The position numbers were made by a program, and so were the translations under genes. Below the pieces are notes generated by a model. That model was not told where the DNA came from and searched no databases. It saw only the letters and a program-made list of their open reading frames with translations. From Ignavibacteriales bacterium (GTDB taxonomy: Bacteria; Bacteroidota; Ignavibacteria; Ignavibacteriales; Ignavibacteriaceae), in NCBI GenBank assembly GCA_016707285.1, contig JADJIA010000005.1, positions 186,001 to 250,000 on the forward strand: 64,000 nucleotides of DNA, given 5' to 3'. How positions within the stretch are numbered: position 1 is the stretch's first letter; each line of letters opens with the position of its first letter. Positions 61,322 through 64,000 of this stretch are shown here, piece by piece.

Positions 61322-64000
61322 ATGCTCAAAAGAATCTCGTTATTATCAATTGCTCTGACCCTCGTCGTTTTCTCTCAGAGTGACCTTGTTGTAATTCAAT
61401 CGGATATGAATTCATGTCTGGTTCGTTTTACGCCTAACTATACCGATACCTCACTTCGTGTGGTCGCTGGCATATCATACCGCGATATCTACTTTACCGG
61501 TTCCATGTTAAATCCTTCGCTGGCTCCCGGCAGCCCAATGACGAGATCAAAGATGATTTCACTTGGAGTTCCTTCTGAAAATGGAGTTACCGTTGAGGTA
61601 ATTTCCGAATCACACACTTTTATTTCCGGTAAACTTCTTCCAATTCCTTCAATTACATTTGATAATTCCCGCGATCCTGTATATACTTATAAAGAAATGA
61701 CCACTGGACCCATTACAGTTGAACCTGTATCTTTTGGTGAATTTGGTATCGTCAGGGGATTAAGTGTTCAGGATTTTTACATCAATAATGTAACTCCTGA
61801 GAATGGAAGGATTAAACTTCTCACATCCATCACATTAAAATTTTCATTTAATGGTGTGAGTCAGGGAAGTTTTCGGGAAGATCAACTGTTAAAAGATATT
61901 GTACTTAATTACGATGCTGCAAAAAACTGGATTAAAACCGGGAATAATTCTCTTAAAAAAGGGTCGGCAATTGGCAGCACAGTGCTTTCATCAGGCAAAT
62001 GGTACCGTTTCGAGACACCTGAAGAGGGATTTTATAAAATTACCCGGGATCAATTGCAGTATTATGGTATAGATGCTGCGACTGTTAATCCAAAAACGAT
62101 TAAAATTTACAATAATGGCGGATTCGTTCTCTCGGAGAATGTTCTGATGCCAAGACCTGATGATCTTGAGGAGATTGCAATTACCATCTCAGGTGAAGAT
62201 GACGGGAAATTTGATACCGGTGATTATATAACCTTTTATGGAAGAGGTACTGCATTCTGGTATTATGATACTCTGGGCAGACAAATGATGAGAAATCAGA
62301 ATGTTTACTCGGCTAAAAATTATTACTGGATTACAACAGGGGGAGCCAACGGAAAAAGGACAACAACCAAACAGGCATCTTCTGATCCAACCTCGAATAT
62401 TTTGGAAACTTCCCAGGCTTTTGAATTCCATGATGAAGACAAAATAAATGTTGGACAAAGTGGAAGATATTTTGTCGGGGATGAATTTTCACAATCAACT
62501 AAAACCCGTGTTTATCAGAAAAAACTTGAGGGGATTGTCCCCGGTTCTACTTCATATTACCGTTATTGGTTTGTAAACAGATCAACCGACAGAATTACCC
62601 TCACGATTGAAGAGAATGGAAATGTTCTTCGGCAGAGCAGTATGCAAGGAATTGGATCGGATCCTTATTCGTATGGAAGAATGGATAGTGTTAGAAACCT
62701 TGCCACCAATGTGAGTTACCCTGACGAAAGAAGTGTACTCCGATTCACTTTTGGCGCCACTAACAGCACATCCTACGGTTATCTTGATTTTTATGAGATA
62801 ACATTTGACCGTTATCTTAAAGCATATAATGATGTTTTACTCTTTTTCTCTCCAAAACTTGCCGGGACCACGGGACCTGATTCACTTTATGAATACAGGT
62901 TGAGTAATTTTTCAAATACCACGATTTCAGTTTACGATATCACAGATCATGCAAATGTAAAACAGATTACAAATCCGGTGATGCAGAGTGGCAGTGAATT
63001 CCGTTTCAGGATGTATGAAAAACCAAATTTTGTAAGTCGTTATTACGCTTACTGTGGTGAACAGTTTAAAACCCCAATTAATGCAGTGGCTGTTGCCAAT
63101 CAGAACATCAGAGGTGATCTCAGTGGTGCAAAATTAATCCTGGTAACAAGTAAAGATTTTAAAGAATCTGCTACACGCTATAAAAATCACAGAGAAGGGA
63201 ACTTAAGTGATCCAATTTCTGTAAAAATATACTATGTAGAAGAGATCATGAATGAATTTAATTGTGGTTCACTTGATCCTTCAGGATTACGCGATTTTAT
63301 CAAATATGCTTTTGATTACTGGCAAATAAAACCTGAATATGTCTTCTTTTGGGGTGATGGAGATTATGACTTCAAAAATATCGAAGGTAAAAACAAAAAC
63401 TTTGTTACAACCTGGCAGACCAGAGAATTCCTTGATGAAATTGATGCTTATCCATCCGATGATTTTTTTGCATCTGTTGATAAAAATGACAAAAAAGTTG
63501 ATGTTGCAATTGGAAGAGTTGCCATTCAGTCGGAAAAACAAGCAAACGATTATTTAAATAAAATTATTGCATACGAGCTCAGCACCGATAAAAATGCCTG
63601 GAAAAACCTTGTAACCCTTGTTGCTGATGATAATTTAACATCGCAGGGAATTGATCTTGCAAGAAACACAGAACAATCTGAGAGACTTGCTCAGACTGTA
63701 ATTCCGAAACAGTATGAACAAAAGAAGATTTATCTAATCAATTATCCTACAGTTCAGACAAGTCTGGGTAGAAGAAAGCCCGATGTTAATGCAGCAATTG
63801 TAAATGCAATTAATGATGGAACCGTTTTATTAAACTATATCGGTCACGGAAGTCCTGAACTTTGGGCTCACGAACAGGTTTTTGTAAAAAGTTCAACCAT
63901 ACCACAATTGCGGAACAACAGATATTTTTTCCTGACTGCTGCAACATGTGATTTTGGATATTATGACAGAACAGAGGTTCAAAGTTCAACAGAAGATCTG
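61322..64000 (+). CDS. porU: Type IX secretion sortase PorU, partial (runs off window)
   Basis: 893 codons are open from ATG 61322 to the window end. Signal peptide MLKRISLLSIALTLVVFSQS, a long N-terminal beta region typical of PorU, and a gingipain-like C25 peptidase domain with catalytic His842 in 'LLNYIGHGSPELWAHEQVF' and Cys876 in 'FFLTAATCDFGYYD'. PorU removes the C-terminal sorting domain of T9SS cargo and attaches the cargo to the surface. This provides the machinery for the two cargo proteins at 5771-8326 and 49872-53138. Confidence 0.9.
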   Translation, partial: MLKRISLLSIALTLVVFSQSDLVVIQSDMNSCLVRFTPNYTDTSLRVVAGISYRDIYFTGSMLNPSLAPGSPMTRSKMISLGVPSENGVTVEVISESHTFISGKLLPIPSITFDNSRDPVYTYKEMTTGPITVEPVSFGEFGIVRGLSVQDFYINNVTPENGRIKLLTSITLKFSFNGVSQGSFREDQLLKDIVLNYDAAKNWIKTGNNSLKKGSAIGSTVLSSGKWYRFETPEEGFYKITRDQLQYYGIDAATVNPKTIKIYNNGGFVLSENVLMPRPDDLEEIAITISGEDDGKFDTGDYITFYGRGTAFWYYDTLGRQMMRNQNVYSAKNYYWITTGGANGKRTTTKQASSDPTSNILETSQAFEFHDEDKINVGQSGRYFVGDEFSQSTKTRVYQKKLEGIVPGSTSYYRYWFVNRSTDRITLTIEENGNVLRQSSMQGIGSDPYSYGRMDSVRNLATNVSYPDERSVLRFTFGATNSTSYGYLDFYEITFDRYLKAYNDVLLFFSPKLAGTTGPDSLYEYRLSNFSNTTISVYDITDHANVKQITNPVMQSGSEFRFRMYEKPNFVSRYYAYCGEQFKTPINAVAVANQNIRGDLSGAKLILVTSKDFKESATRYKNHREGNLSDPISVKIYYVEEIMNEFNCGSLDPSGLRDFIKYAFDYWQIKPEYVFFWGDGDYDFKNIEGKNKNFVTTWQTREFLDEIDAYPSDDFFASVDKNDKKVDVAIGRVAIQSEKQANDYLNKIIAYELSTDKNAWKNLVTLVADDNLTSQGIDLARNTEQSERLAQTVIPKQYEQKKIYLINYPTVQTSLGRRKPDVNAAIVNAINDGTVLLNYIGHGSPELWAHEQVFVKSSTIPQLRNNRYFFLTAATCDFGYYDRTEVQSSTEDL

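Overview
The window looks like a chromosomal segment of a low-to-mid GC member of the Ignavibacteria (Bacteroidetes/Chlorobi group). The basis is inference from gene content: two proteins with type IX secretion (T9SS) C-terminal sorting domains of the 'NYPNPFN' type, a gene for the T9SS sortase PorU running off the right edge, many SpII lipoproteins, a Bacteroidetes-style YebC, multihaem cytochromes, and a complete C5 haem pathway. Several starts are TTG or GTG.

Layout. 1-5.7 kb: a VIT-domain protein (cut by the left edge), a secreted TPR-CHAT protein that appears broken by a one-base deletion, and YebC. 5.8-10.2 kb, minus strand: a DUF3160 T9SS cargo and a GAF/PAS histidine kinase. 10.4-12.1 kb: a type III polyketide synthase with an ICMT-family methyltransferase (BpsA/BpsB-like pair). 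12.17-12.48 kb: tRNA-Glu, tRNA-Arg and tRNA-Pro on the minus strand. 12.7-17.3 kb: a TPR protein and a LolC/E-LolC/E-LolD ABC transporter. 17.4-20.8 kb, minus: an outer-membrane barrel plus a 14-haem and a ~7-haem cytochrome. Divergent from it, 21.0-25.1 kb, lies a histidine kinase with two c-type haem motifs in its periplasmic domain, an NtrC-type regulator, an archaemetzincin and a lipoprotein. 25.1-27.6 kb, minus: a CstB-like persulfide dioxygenase-rhodanese, a rhodanese and a TauE/SafE exporter.

29.8-38.5 kb holds hemX-like/hemA-C-D-E-N-H-Y. Together with hemB-hemL at 57.2-59.5 kb it encodes every step from glutamyl-tRNA to protohaem, matching the demand of the multihaem cytochromes. 38.6-49.6 kb: a cysteine-rich PAS kinase (apparently frameshifted), a GbsR/MarR-type regulator, and a cluster of SDR reductase, atypical ketosynthase III, Na+/solute symporter, acyl-CoA synthetase, duplicated-domain lipoprotein, outer-membrane barrel and two alpha/beta hydrolases. 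This looks like an acyl-compound uptake and processing locus.

49.6-53.1 kb carries a large surface protein whose N-terminus matches a Cys-Gln thioester adhesin domain and whose C-terminus is a T9SS signal. It is preceded by a perfect-match sigma-54 promoter. 53.2-56.5 kb is a plastic locus: a AAA-ATPase/TOPRIM (DUF4276-like) gene pair enclosed by two identical 36-bp repeats, with a broken duplicate of the neighbouring DUF4287/DUF5655 gene and other gene scraps. This is the best candidate for an uncharacterised defence-type cassette. The window ends with GNAT, hemB, hemL, a membrane metalloprotease-like protein, nth and porU (partial).
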